From assembly GCA_019055375.1 (NCBI GenBank), contig JAHQIW010000307.1, positions 124,001 through 188,000 on the forward strand: a stretch of 64,000 nt of DNA, written 5' to 3'. The stretch comes from Parelaphostrongylus tenuis. Lineage: Eukaryota; Nematoda; Chromadorea; Rhabditida; Metastrongylidae. Shown here piece by piece: positions 12,931 through 64,000 of the stretch (the first letter of the stretch is position 1; every line of letters starts with the position of its first letter). The notes below the pieces were generated by a model that was not told the origin of the DNA, made no database searches, and saw only the letters and a list, made by a program, of their open reading frames with translations. The position numbers and the translations under genes are program-made.

Positions 12931-53161
<40,231 letters not shown>

Positions 53162-53170
53162 AACAGTTAA

Positions 53171-53176
53171 AATAAA
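53171..53176 (+). terminator. Poly(A) signal AATAAA of hum-6
   Basis: AATAAA begins ten bases after the TAG stop, which would give a very short 3' UTR, as is common in nematodes. Confidence 0.6.
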
Positions 53177-54103
53177 TCGATCCTACCTCAAAAAGTTTTT
53201 CAAAAAACTGATTATTGTGAGGATTTTTCCGCTGTGATTACGACTCTAAAGTCGCCTATAGAGTGATGTCTTCGATTCCCATGCAGATAATTCACGAAAC
53301 AAAATTTCATAATAGAGGAATTAATTTATTAAAGAAATAAAATCGTATATATAATCTCCAATGTAATCACCTCTGGATACTATTTTTAGCTGCTGAACAC
53401 TGGTAAAAACAGTATGATTTCAATCTTTTACACACGAAGGTTGATAGGGAGGTAACCTTGGTGAGAGACAAAAACATCATGCATACCATTGAGAAATGTA
53501 TTCGATAAAGAACGTGGATACATCCACACTAGCCCACGTATCACAGATTTTGGAACCGATACTTCAGGATTCAAACGTAGCAGATTCTAAGCAGTACTCA
53601 CTGAAGTCATTTGAATGAAGTCAAAATATTCAACGAGTATTCCCAACTAAGATGCAATGCAACCATAGTTACAATGATGTACAACAGATTTAAGGAGCGG
53701 TGAATGAAATGTATGCGAGTTCTTGAGAATTTGGACATGACACAAGTGAAAAAGACACTGAGCTGATAGAACCAGATTTAAGAAAACCACAATACCCACA
53801 TATTTTACACTGGTGCCGTCTCTAATTTCCATATTCTCATATTATGTTCTTAACAACTCCTTATCATCGTATATCAGAAATACTTAAACTATATTTCGAA
53901 CCAAATGAAAGATTATGCACCCGCATTTACATGGTTGTCGAGGAAGAAGAGAAGAAAATCAAAGAAAGAAATATCATGAACAGGACAACGTCCCCAAGAA
54001 ATGTCATTACATTCTCATACCGTTAGAAAACAACACTAAATACTACAAAGACGAGATTATCATAAAGATCAGAACGGCCGGAACCGATCTACAGCAACAA
54101 TCA
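53177..54103. other. Spacer between two convergent genes
   Basis: About 0.93 kb between the 3' ends of hum-6 (+) and the SUZ-domain gene (-). It is AT-rich. I found no clear AATAAA on the minus strand within the first few hundred bases after the SUZ stop; a TTTATT (reverse AATAAA) occurs near 53325. No coding sequence is evident. Confidence 0.5.
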
Positions 54104-57100
54104 CTAACTGTCTCGTTTATTCCGACTCCTTCTACCTTTTTTCGTCTGCTGAGATGAGTTCCCTACTAATACCGAAGGCACCGCATTAGGATCGCCTCGC
54201 ATTGCCGCTGTTAAACTTCCTGGCGGATAAATCGACATCACTGGAGATCTGAATAGTATCCACGTGAAACTCTCATAAAGGATATACAGAGAATATGTTC
54301 TCAAGACAAGACACCAAATCACTAACACATATTGCAGACTGGCTTGCTGTTGCTGTTGCTGAGGTATACTGTGACGTAATTGATGATGACCCGTACTGGA
54401 ATGACATTTGTTGGATTGTAATAGCCTCGGCCAACTGAGGGAAGTGGAACAGCTACTTGCGAAGGATTCACATGACCAGTTATAGACGACACTGCAGGCG
54501 GAGGACGAGTAGTGTCAATAAATGGCACGATTGACTGCAATTGTTAAAGTGTCAAATGCTAAGTATTCAATACTTGGTTAAGTGAACAGTTAACAAACAC
54601 ATAAATGCTAAACCTACATAAACTCTTTATTATATTGCCTCTTAGCAGCGCTATGATGTTATTGATATACATCTAAAATGTGTAGAGGTATGAAAACTTT
54701 CGACCCGAGGTGTTAGTTGAGTACACGTTTAATCAATACCGAGGAACAAAAAGATATTAACAAAAACGCATTTTAAGTAATATGCCACCTTTGTTATTAA
54801 ATTTTTTTAAATACATGAAACAAGCGAGAAGAATTTAGTGCATACCTCAAGTGTATCAACTCAAAAAGAAACAAATTCATACAATGACCGCAAACAAACG
54901 AATTTCCTGGATTCAGTGTCACTTTGTATGCTGCCAAATGTAATTTTAGAAGCAATTGGTAGCAAAGATTGAAATCCATCACTCATACAAGTTAAAATTT
55001 AGAATACATAATTGTACTCTTGAATTTGTTGCCTAACATAGCCGGAACATGTCCTCTATTACACCGCGTTTTTCCAGAAAAAAGAAACATTACGTCTTTT
55101 AATTTCAACCCATTCGGAAAAGCGTATACCTACCTAGCCTGACACGCGATTATTTAGAAACATTTTTCGCTGAACAGAGCATTTCCCTTAGATTTGCAGT
55201 AAGAAAAATGGAATACAAAATAATTATTAAAGTTAAATGTCGGCGGTATCAATATTGTGCTCGATTTCTAAAAAGCCCTTGCTATTGCATTGTAGTAGCA
55301 AAAACATGTGTTTAAAATTCGGTTTAGTTTTGTCATTAGGCTAGAGTGTGTTTTTTCGTTAAACTTTAACAGTTATTCGGTAGCCAGAATCTTGGTGATT
55401 CTAAAGTAGGATTGGTTTTTGAAAACATCTCTATAAAGAGTTGGAACAGAAAGGAGAAAATCATGTTTCACATTCAAAGTAGATAGTCCATGGTTTGAGA
55501 TACAGCGAAATATTTATATCTTGGTAATGGCGATATGAAAGTAAAATAAAAGCTAGTACCCTTAGTACGATGAAATACAGTCACTTCGACAGTTCTGATG
55601 CAAAAAAAAAATCTGATAAATTTCTTTCCAAGCAAAAAAAATTCTAGTACAAAAATCGCGCCTTCTCGAGTCGTCCGGCTTTTTAATTGCTACCCTGGAA
55701 GGATGCAATTTTCGTTTTTTGCATAGAAATTTTTTCTCCTCCTCAGAAAAAAATTCTAAGATTTTTTTTCTGATATTGTGATACCTTAGAAACTTTTCTG
55801 AAGGACCATGTGCGTCCAATGCATATATCGCCAAGTACGAAACGTACTGTTGTTTTCGCTCTAAAAACCGTTTCAAAAATCAACTCACCTTCAGACTCAC
55901 CGCTTTTCGAGTTAACGTACGAGTGCAAAACTATCTTGAAAAACCATCTACAAATTCTTATACGGCAAAAACAACGCGCACTGAGGGTGACATGTAAGCA
56001 CATTTTCGATGCTACAATGCAATAAAAAGGCACTTTCAATACACATTTAAATGTTGAAATCTCTGAGATTTAAGTCGTCGGAATTATTGTAAAAAGTCTA
56101 AGAAGAAAACAACAAAAAAAGGCCCGCCTCAGATCGATTAACCCTCCCGGGACTGTTTGACCCACGGTCTTTTCATCTCTAACCTCCATAGTCTCACTAT
56201 TAGACACAGCAGCGTGCCACTGTTAGATGCAGAACGCTAGGGGTTATATATGAAGAGAATGTATAGCAAACCATTCAGCGTTGCCATTTAAAGATGCAGA
56301 AACCGTGGGTCTACGGCCCCCAAAATGGGTTATATAAGCGCGGCTTATACTGTACCTTATAGCATTGCATGAAATCCAATAGATCCACATAACCTTTCCA
56401 GTAGTGAGGCATATGCCTCAAGCACAGATTAATCAATCTTTTGTCTTCGTTTTCTTTTGCAACAAAGCTCGATCGAATATTGCGGTGATGGAAAATGTTG
56501 GAGACTTCAACTCATCTTCGATGCTTGCACACGCTGCATATGTGCAAAACTTAGAAACTTAGAAAAACTCAGAACCATGTCCTCATCTCTTCAAAAAGTT
56601 CTAACCTTAAGCAGAAGGAAACTGCTTTGCCGAAGCCACTAGATGAACTAAAAATGAGAGGCAAAATTTCAATTATATCTAGAAATCACTTCTTACGAAA
56701 AAATTTAAAAAACGGAACGGTTCCAGAAAGGCCTCATTTTTAAGTATAAGAAAATGATTGGTCGCAACCTAATAATAGTTGGCGTTATGAGTATTGAATG
56801 ACCAACTCACCTGATTAGCACCGACTGTCATCGAGAACGGTATGTGCTGTTGAGGTTGGGTGATGACATACTGCGCATATGGACCCATTGTTTTGTGGCA
56901 ATTGTGGCGACGAAGGCATACACGTTTGTTGCTGACTCAACACTTGCTGATTCAAACTCGGGGTGATAGGGTTTGACTGCTGTACCGGCACACCCACAGG
57001 GGCTGACGACATTGTCAGAAGAGAGGTGGGGTTTTGTTGACTTGATTGTTCTCCAGCAGCGATTGGTGCGCCGACTGTGCTAGCTGAAGTTACACCAGGT

Positions 57101-58875
57101 ACACCACTACCCATTGATGCCATCATGATGGTGCCGCCAATATTGACGTCATGTGAAGTAGCACTTAATGCTCCAGCAAGTGGTAGATCGGTGAAGCGTG
57201 GAACTCGTATCTGCTCTGGTGACTTGCATCTAAACAACCACCTTTCAAAGACAAAAAAAATCCTGCTTAAGATTCTTTTTATTTAACCGCTTGTAGCGGT
57301 GGTATGATGTGTCAGCTAACCATTTCGGGATCATGGATCCAACCATCTCCGTCTCTAAACCACAGCGTGTTGCGTCTAACAATGATATCTAACCCCAGCG
57401 TACAGGCATTACACTCACGGTTAGAGAACAGAGGGTTGGATAATGTTTTAGCCATGTCGATATTTTTTATGAAAGAATTCCATATACGAACACAACTACG
57501 TTTAAATCTGTCAAATGTTTACTAAACCATAAACGGCTCAAATATGTATGGTTATTTTATTTTAACAGTTCCCACACATGAACAAACGGTCCCTTGTCAG
57601 TACAGAAAATTTCTCACCCAGCTCATAGGATTTCTCCAATCAATCTAAGTCATTCGCGCGTACTTCAGCAGAAAATCCTCATAGAAAAATGATGCTAGAG
57701 GAACATCAAAACTTTCGGCGCTTAGCAAGCTCTGAGGAACAAGAATGCATTCGACTTCGCCAATCATCTTCAAAGGTGAATGAACAAAAAGCCTGGTCTC
57801 CAATCACGGTGGCCCACCAATCCATCAAGTCAGTGCTGCTGCCTCGCAGATAGGCTTATACGTAATCGTCAACATTGGAGGGATGTAAGACTAGGTGAGC
57901 CTTGAGCGTGGGATAGAACCGCTGACCACATGTAAGTCGCACAGCACCTCTAATCACTGCGTCACATGCGCCACCTGATAGTACATTACATGACTACGCA
58001 CCTACATGATATATAACTTTACTTATGGATATATATATACATATATGGATATATATATATCATCATATCTAAGATATGATGCTCAGCGAATCCCTAGAGC
58101 GAGGAGGACCCACTGGGCTACTCTTGCACGCGATAGGGAAAAATGGAAGAGTTGCTGGTACCCGCTCGAGTCACTCGACGATCAACGGGACGACAGGTGA
58201 TAAAAGGATAAAGGATAAAGCTATCGGCGTTGATCAATCCAAGTTCAAAGCTGGAGAGAACAGTCTTGAGAATCAGTCGCGCTCGTGCCGACTGTAGAAA
58301 GTTCCATTTATCTTACGCGACGTTTCACTAGCATTTTGCCTTCCCCGCCTTTCGTGCATGATTAACAAGCAGGTTTGTCTCATCGAGAGTTCCATCTCAA
58401 AGCAAGTGTAGGCAAGTTGTACATAAAAATGTTTGCAAGAAAATTGGAGCAACTGTAGGATATCAAAATCACGCAGTTTTAGTTATTGTTCGTATGAAAA
58501 TTTAGCGTTTATTTTAGTGCTAAAAGTTATGCAGCGACCTGACACATATGTATATGTGTTTGTATGTACCTTTACATATGATATATATGATACGCATGGT
58601 ACCTATGAATGTATACATATGCATACATTTACATGTACGTGGGATGTATATATGTATATATGTTTATGTATATGTATACATATACATGTACATATATGTA
58701 AAATGTATAAAGATATATATGAACATACGTATACATATACATGTACATATGTATGCATATACTTGACGCAATTAGTCATATAGGCAGTGTGTATACATAT
58801 ATGAACGCGCACATATGCATATAGATGGAAATACATGCATATACGTATGTATACACGTATATACGTATACATATA

Positions 58876-58908
<33 letters not shown>

Positions 58909-59579
58909 GTATGTATATGTATATACATATACGTGCATATACACGTACACAGCATATATATATATATATATATGTATATATGCATACGTATATATATACA
59001 TGCATTATATGTATATAATACTGAACTTTTGCATTAATGTGAATAAGATTATATAAAAGGTCTCATCCAGCAATCCACAATGTATCAAGTAATATCCGCC
59101 TTATTCATTTCAACAACATCATTAACGTTCTATACAATAATGTTTTTAGAAAGCATTCGATAAGACCCGCTCACTACAAAGTTCATTTGAAAGAAACTGA
59201 AGTTATTCATTTATGAAAGTCTGACGAGTGAAGCTATCATAGTTTATGTCAGGGTATTCACAAATTAATGGATAAGTTTAGTTAAGCTTTTCCTTTTGAA
59301 TACGATAAACAAAGAATATAAGATATGAGTGTTTTCATGGGAAGTGGAAGAAAAAATACAAAGTATTCCTGGACCTAAAATTTCGCAAAAAAATGTCGGG
59401 GCAAAAAGTTAATGGCTGAATAGAACCAGTTAACCCACCTACTAACAATAGCGACATTTTGAGCATTTTGCGAATTGTCAGGCTTATATTCCGGCCCCAT
59501 AATACGATCACGTGCTTTTACATACAAGCCTCCTTTTGCTAAAACAAATATCACACGTAAAAATAATATAACAAAACTA

Positions 59580-59636
<57 letters not shown>

Positions 59637-62600
59637 AGTGCAAAATCGTAAGTACACGCACCTCAGGAGTTAGCTGATTCCGAGCAGCCTCCTCAGCCTT
59701 TGCACGTTGCGCTTGGAACTTTTCTTCCCGGATTTTATCACTACTTTCTGGACGTCTCAAGATTCTGACCGGAGCCGGAGGGGCCCCTCCAGGTCCAGCA
59801 GGGGTAACTCCTGGTGTTGACAAAAAGCACGGACTAAACAATTCTCAGCTCAATTCAACGAAACATGAAACATTCAAGATACGTGAGATAAGAAAGGACC
59901 ACGTACTTCAGCCTTGCCTCCTCTTTACATTGAGCTGCTTTTTCTTTACGAGCTTCTTTATCCGCTTGGGCTCTTTGCAGAATGCGGATCTTAACAGCAG
60001 AAGCACATTAGCAACTGATAAAGTCTTTCTAAAATTCAGGAGAACAAAGCACAACTCCTCAATAACTGACTTACATTTGAGAATATTGAGCTATTCGTAA
60101 AACATTCGACCCTAGACGGGAACTGAACCCGCGTTTCACTTACACTAAGGGCGCGTACTATTGAGTTGGCAAAAAATTTTCCGGACCATTTTAGTTCTGC
60201 TGATTATTTTCCATTCATTTAAGGGTTTGTTTTTACTATCACGTTGAGCAGATTCTTGTGGCTTCTTGATATATTACACTTATACAAAAAGTTCTCAGCT
60301 GGAATTGTCCCGAAAGCAAGAACGATTGTCGATGCTACACGAGTGTGGCTGCGTGCCAAAGCAGCACTCGCACCCAAACGATACTCGTATAGCATCAACA
60401 ATCGTTTTTGCTCTCAAGACAACTCCATCTTAACAATTTTTGTGTAAGAATTACATGTCAGAATAACCACAAGAAGCTGCTCTGAACGACAGTAAGAACA
60501 AAAACTTGAATGCATTGGAAATAACCAACATAGACGAGAATGTCCGGAAAATTTCTCACCAACCCAATACCACAATACCACCGAGCCCACCGTGATGCTC
60601 CCACTCTTTCTTCAGTAAAAACTACCAAAGTTGTCAGTAACAAGTCTTTGACGGATGGTCTCTGGTGAGCACAGATTATTAGCAGCTCAACTAAGCAAGA
60701 ATAGTAGCAAACCAATGGCCTCGGTGGTGTAGTGGCAGCAAGAACCCTCGGCATGGTCGAAAAGCAGGTTCAGCTTCCGATTGAGGACAATGTAATTGCA
60801 ACGTCATAACACTGTCGAAAGAAAGCAGTACAGTAAAGAATCTTAGACTAAGCGGGTCTTGTCCATTACAAGATGACAAATGAAAAATCGATCTGATTCG
60901 TTGGAAAAGAACTTTCTAGAGGAGTGTTAGTGATCATTCGAAAGCTTGAATCTCTGCCTAGAGCTATAAGTAACCGGTTTTCTGAACAGACCCTTCAATA
61001 AAGCTATAAAATTCAAAATAGAATCTAATATCATATCTCACATCAGATGCGCAATTCAACTGTCGCTCCGCTGAAAGCACGAAGAGCACATGAACGTGTG
61101 AAGAATTTATTGTAGTATCAGAATCATAAGCATAATCTAGAGTTTCTTTCAAAGCTGAGAAGCAATTCCTAATTAAATAACAAACATCGAACTTCTTCGA
61201 AACGACAACTGCTCAATTATTACTGGCCGTCGCACCAAATCTGCGGCCACCAACCCCCCCCCCCCTCCCCCCCTCCCCCGCTGTCAATTAGCCTGTAAAC
61301 AAGCAAGCCGAATGCGTGAAACTCAGTCTTATCATCTCTGCTACCCTGCAGAGAAATGCTCTTTCCAAAAATAAGCACAACTTTGGATCCTTGAATCATA
61401 CGCTATCAAATGATAACTAATAATCTGAAGAAAAGCTCTCCTCGCGAGAAAAATGCGGGTGTGAAACACAAGGGTTTTCCTTCTGTAACAAAACCGATAA
61501 AAGGCCTTTTTGATGACCGGTTAAGTGGAGCTGCAGCCAGAAATTTAAGCTTCAAAATGATTATTAACATTCCCATGAAAGATTCCTGCCCAGCGAATGA
61601 GATCGGCTTTCATTTCCCGCCTTATAATGGGCAAGTACCAACTAAGCTTAACCTATAATTCCTCGGATTTTGGTAAACCGCGTCATGAATCTCCTACGGC
61701 CAATGTCAATTGTCGGATGATATTGTTCTATGGCTTTTATACCCTGACCACTAACGACTCTTGCGATCATGATCCCTTATTCCCATGCCTACCCTTTCGG
61801 AACCGTGGACCCATGGCCTCTGCATCTCTTACACCCCGCGCGAAAATCACTTTCTGTCTCACTCCCCTCCGCTACTCGGCACCACGTCCACCGGGAAGAA
61901 GGTAACTGGTTCGATCCTCTACCACGACGATTCACTGTAGTTTTTCCGATTATATCTTCTTGTTTTCACTACAATATGCTCGAAGCCTTACAGAAGAAGC
62001 ACCAGTACTAATCGACATCAGAAGGAAAACACCAAAGAATCTACCGTGAAGCGTCGTGGTAAAGGATTGAACCAGTAAACTTCTTCGCGATAGACGAGGT
62101 GCCGAGTGGCGGAGAGGGGTGACATAGACTGGGATTGCCAAGCTGAGGGTTAGATATGCAAAGGCCGTGGGTCTACGGTCCCAAAAGGGCGAATCAAGGG
62201 ACGATGGGAGCGCTTCACACAGATCTTTAATCACGCCAGAGAAGATTCAGAGTTGAATTTTGAAAAGTACGAAGGCAATTTGTCCTGAGAGAGAAATTGG
62301 AATAAAGTCTCAACGAAAAAAAGGCTCTCCCAGCTTAAATAGAAGACTCTTGCCAAGACTAGTAGCCTTAGTTTCATGAACCGTTTGAATACTCTAGACT
62401 GAGACCTAAGAAAGCTTAACGATAGGAAGAGGACGAAAAGAGGAACACCTACGCGAACCTGTTTGAAGCGCTCCGTAAGCTGCTTTTCCATGCTCTCCCC
62501 AGCTTCGTCATTTTCCCAATCTTCGACGACATCTCCTCCAGTAGAAGAATCTGCGGCTTCAACTGTAAGAACATAGGAACTCTACAGAATCGCCATTTTC

Positions 62601-62695
62601 TAGAGGGTGAACTGGAAGGGTAAAAAACACTAACCACTCCCATGAGGAATCGAACCAGTGACTGACTCACCAAGAACAGTATTGGTGGAGCTCAT
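54104..62695 (-). CDS. SUZ-domain RNA-binding protein (SZRD1 / SZY-20-like), 8 exons
   Basis: Exons in transcript order: 62695-62671 (MSSTNTVL), 62562-62459, 59989-59907, 59833-59658, 59538-59439, 57229-56811, 54534-54329, 54248-54104 (TAG), about 419 aa. The acidic tryptophan motif [40 protein letters not shown] and [12 protein letters not shown] correspond to the SZRD1 order EDW, RILKRP, AEARKRILG (SUZ motif, which binds RNA). The C-terminal half is Gln/Pro/Ser-rich and ends in a basic tail [12 protein letters not shown]. Junction phases agree if exon 57229-56811 contains a one-base frame change near 56885-56900. Donors of exons 4 and 5 are the less certain ones. In C. elegans SZY-20 limits centrosome size; the same role here is inference. 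Convergent with hum-6. Confidence 0.65.
57284..57325. repeat. Solo end of tRNA-derived family B
   Basis: TTAACCGCTTGTAGCGGTGG followed by TATGATGTGTCAG matches the edge at 19253 and 36050. No tRNA-like body follows within 300 bases, so it is a truncated or solo end. Confidence 0.55.
57700..57978 (+). repeat. tRNA-derived SINE (family A), diverged copy
   Basis: Retains TTCGGCGCTTAG, GAATGCATTCGACTTC, CAAGTCAGTGCTGCTGCC, GAGCCTTGAGCG and the reverse A box TCACTGCGTCACATGCGCC. More diverged than the other copies. Confidence 0.7.
58395..58540 (+). mobile_element. Half of a mariner-like long-TIR element
   Basis: TAGGCAAGTTGTACATAAAA, ATATCAAAATCACGCAG, TTTTAGTGCTAAAAGTTATG match the right terminal repeat at 63303-63437. 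The left half is missing or unrecognisable upstream, where CATTTTGCCTTCCC near 58332 resembles the inner part. Confidence 0.65.
58540..59015. repeat. Long alternating purine-pyrimidine tract (TATACATA-type)
   Basis: About 470 bases of TATACATATG, ACGTATATAC and (TA)n words with few interruptions and many local palindromes. Several open frames rich in Tyr, Ile, His and Val on both strands are artefacts of this composition. It lies in SUZ gene intron 5. Confidence 0.9.
59579..59634. repeat. (TA)n microsatellite
   Basis: TA repeats with two CATATA breaks, lying between SUZ exons 4 and 5 only about 24 bases from the exon 4 donor. Confidence 0.9.
60105..60170 (-). repeat. tRNA-like fragment
   Basis: In reverse it reads AGTACGCGCCCTTAGTGTAA, then GCGGGTTCAGTTCCCG (B box). 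The 5' end does not pair with the 3' end, so it is a tRNA-derived repeat piece. It is in SUZ gene intron 2. Confidence 0.55.
60700..60795 (+). repeat. tRNA-like SINE unit
   Basis: GGTGGTGTAGTGGCAGCAAG (A-box-like) and GCAGGTTCAGCTTCC (B-box-like), with the lead GTAGCAAACCAATGGC that also precedes the units at 29255 and 63700 (GTAGCAGA..). Confidence 0.6.
60893..61602. mobile_element. MITE with terminal inverted repeats of about 70 bases (copy 2)
   Basis: Left end GATTCGTTGGAAAAGAAC, AAGCTTGAATCTCTGCCTA; right end inverse CCAGAAATTTAAGCTTC, TTATTAACATTCCCATGAAA, CAGCGAATGA. The whole element parallels 46553-47222, including GGTGTGAAACACAAG. It also carries a C-rich tract at 61252-61280. It lies in SUZ gene intron 2. 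Confidence 0.88.
61252..61280. repeat. Poly-C tract
   Basis: A run of C interrupted by two T, within the second MITE copy and absent from copy 1 (46553-47222). The reverse strand is therefore G-rich and could form a quadruplex. Confidence 0.9.
61793..62192. repeat. Foldback repeat with arms of about 150 bases
   Basis: 61793-61943 (ACCGTGGACCCATGGCCTC, CTCCGCTACTCGGCACC, GAAGGTAACTGGTTCGATCC, ACCACGACG) is the diverged inverse of 62043-62192 (CGTCGTGGTAAAGGATTGAA, GGTGCCGAGTGGCGGAG, GGCCGTGGGTCTACGGTCC). The word CCGTGGGTCTACGG recurs at 56303. The arms hold a tRNA-like GGTTCGATCC, so this may be a tRNA-derived family too. Confidence 0.8.
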
Positions 62696-62747
62696 CCAGT
62701 TGATTTCTCGGTTCGAAATTACGACGGTGGCCCCAACTACTCTATCT
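62696..62747 (-). promoter_or_regulatory. Probable trans-splice acceptor and short 5' UTR of the SUZ gene
   Basis: On the minus strand TCGTGTTACAG ends at 62746, about 50 bases before the ATG at 62695. No coding exon precedes it in phase, so a spliced-leader site is the simplest reading. Confidence 0.45.
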
Positions 62748-62851
62748 GTAACACGAAAGGGTTAAATTATCGACGTCTTATAGGGATTATCTCGATGGAA
62801 ATCGACGGAATCACAATGGAAATTCACTGGAATACTCTAAAATATTAAAGT

Positions 62852-63437
62852 CATTCCATAAGTTTTGGCACTAGAGTAACAAACACCATTTACTGACCAG
62901 AGGTAAATAGAACTGCATGATTTTGGTATCGTTCAATTGAGCATTTTCTCGCGAACATTTTGGTATACAACATGCCTATACCTGCTTCAATATAAAGCTG
63001 TCGTAAGAACAGACTTACTTGCTATTCATACACGACGAATGACGCTCAGGGAAAAATGCTAGTGAAGCGGCATGCCAGATTAATGGAGCTTCCTCTGGAC
63101 GGCTCGAGTGCCACTGATCTTCCATACAGCTCCCGGCGGCTTTGAACTTGGCGGATCGCTTCCTATCCGTCTCCTTTCTGCAACCGTGACCTCACCCTAA
63201 GCTCCATTAATCTTCTGCGCCGCTGCACTAACATTCTTCCCTAAGTGACACTGGTGTATAAATAGTAAGCGAATTCGATCCCAATAGAGCTCCATCTCAG
63301 AGCAAGTTTGAGCAAGTTGTATACCAAAATGTTCGCAAAAAAATGCTCAATTGAACGATATCAAAATCATGCAATTTTAACTACTCCTGGCTAATAAATT
63401 TGGTGCTTATTGCTCTACTGCCAAAACTGATGGAACG
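62852..63437. mobile_element. Mariner-like MITE with inverted repeats of about 120 bases
   Basis: Left end CATTCCATAAGTTTTGGCAC, TTTTGGTATCGTTCAATTGA, AACATTTTGGTATACAAC is the inverse of GTTGTATACCAAAATGTTCG, CAATTGAACGATATCAAAA, CTACTGCCAAAACTGATGGA at 63317-63437. An inner pair (AATGCTAGTGAAGCGGC / GCCGCTGCACTAACATT) makes nearly the whole unit self-complementary. The termini resemble those of the mariner copies at 6378 and 39735, from which it is probably derived. Confidence 0.87.
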
Positions 63438-63544
63438 GCCAAATATGCACATGCAAAGGAATCTGGTCTGAAAAAAAGTCGTACTGTTCAGTATATACAT
63501 CCGGAAGTACAGAGTAGTGTGCAGAACATAGAAATATGTGCTAA

Positions 63545-63672
63545 CCGGAATCAAGATGACCTACCACATCAAAGGGTTCGAAGATCACGTCCTTTTGAGC
63601 ATGTCGGTCTGGATTACTTTGGCCCATTAACAGTGAGCCAATCAGACTCGACGAAGATATTCCGGTGCTGAC
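63545..63672 (+). mobile_element. BEL/Pao retrotransposon integrase fragment
   Basis: The frame DLPHQRVRRSRPFEHVGLDY then FGPLTVSQSDSTKIF (stop TGA) matches the end of the BEL/Pao integrase N-terminal region, where RV.RSRPFQHVGLDYFGPL is the diagnostic run. No LTR or other pol part is visible nearby; it is an isolated, truncated piece. Confidence 0.8.
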
Positions 63673-63689
63673 AGATACGATAGGTTATA

Positions 63690-63865
63690 TCGAGGAAAAG
63701 AGTGGTAGCAGAGCGGTGGTGTCGGTGATGTAGTGGGTAGCACGCGCCACCGGTATGGTATCAATGACGGTTCAAGTCCCCTTGATGTCGAGCGTTTAAC
63801 ACGACCCAATACTCTTAGATACACATCTGTGACATCATAATGCCGCTAAAAAGCGGTAAAAATAA
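63690..63865 (+). repeat. tRNA-derived element (family B)
   Basis: GGTAGCAGAGCGGTGGTG, then GATGTAGTGGGTAGCACGCG (A-box-like) and GACGGTTCAAGTCCCC (B box), ending CATCATAATGCCGCTAAAAAGCGGTAA, the inverse of the family-B edge hairpin. This copy links the GTAGCAG..tRNA units (28.95, 29.26, 60.70 kb) to the hairpin-ended elements. Confidence 0.7.
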
Positions 63866-64000
63866 CAATTTAAGAAGATATTCGGTGTCTTTCTTAGGCA
63901 GATCTGAAGCTGTCTGAACGCCTGACCCTTCAGGTTCTGGAGAAGATCGCACGATTGGAGGGTCAGCCACAACGCTATTGTACTGACTTGTAATCGCTAT

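Larger units (their letters stand above)
57230..59438 (-). other. SUZ gene intron 5 (2.2 kb)
   Basis: It contains a family-B hairpin end (57284-57325), a family-A SINE (57700-57978), half of a mariner-like TIR element (58395-58540) and a long alternating purine-pyrimidine tract (58540-59015). From 57330 to 57690 nothing is recognisable. Confidence 0.6.

Noticed and set aside
58433..59056. Several open frames of 67-132 codons on both strands
   Set aside because: They lie in the alternating TATACATA tract and consist of repeated Tyr, Ile, His, Val and Thr.

Overview
This window looks like a nematode genome, most likely a strongylid (clade V) parasite. The evidence is eukaryotic genes with many short exons, introns of about 55-63 bases with TTTTCAG-type acceptors, likely trans-splice acceptors just ahead of start codons, and dense tRNA-derived SINEs, mariner remnants and MITEs. 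The lineage call is an inference from gene structure and repeat content; no species marker is visible.

Layout. (1) 264-2484 (+): the 3' part of a gene ending in a laminin-G domain, followed by a poly(A) signal. (2) About 2.6-12.8 kb: repeat-rich intergenic DNA without a convincing gene. (3) 12931-53161 (+): the centrepiece, a complete class VII unconventional myosin (C. elegans hum-6 / MYO7A type). I assembled it by hand as 52 exons whose splice phases all agree, giving 2,096 residues: motor, about four IQ motifs, a very short charged segment, MyTH4-FERM, a degenerate SH3 and a second MyTH4-FERM. Its introns hold several transposon remnants, including two antisense RTE LINE fragments, four mariner-derived copies, SINEs and foldback elements. 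(4) 54104-62695 (-): a convergent gene for a SUZ-domain protein (SZRD1/SZY-20-like), eight exons with one apparent frame break. (5) 62.8-64.0 kb: a long-TIR mariner-like element, a BEL/Pao integrase fragment and a tRNA-derived element.

How the genes relate. The three genes show no operon arrangement. The laminin-G gene and the myosin are in tandem about 10.4 kb apart; the myosin and the SUZ gene are tail to tail about 0.94 kb apart. By family knowledge, the myosin is an actin motor whose two MyTH4-FERM cassettes bind microtubules or adhesion and scaffold cargo; SUZ proteins bind RNA. A functional link between them is not suggested by the sequence.

The window contains no recognisable new multi-gene system. 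The most notable items are the hand-resolved myosin model with its shortened lever and unusual SH3, a possible antisense gene inside myosin intron 5, repeat families shared between the introns of different genes (one MITE in both the myosin and the SUZ gene, one tRNA SINE in all three genes), and two places where the reading frame needs a one-base shift.
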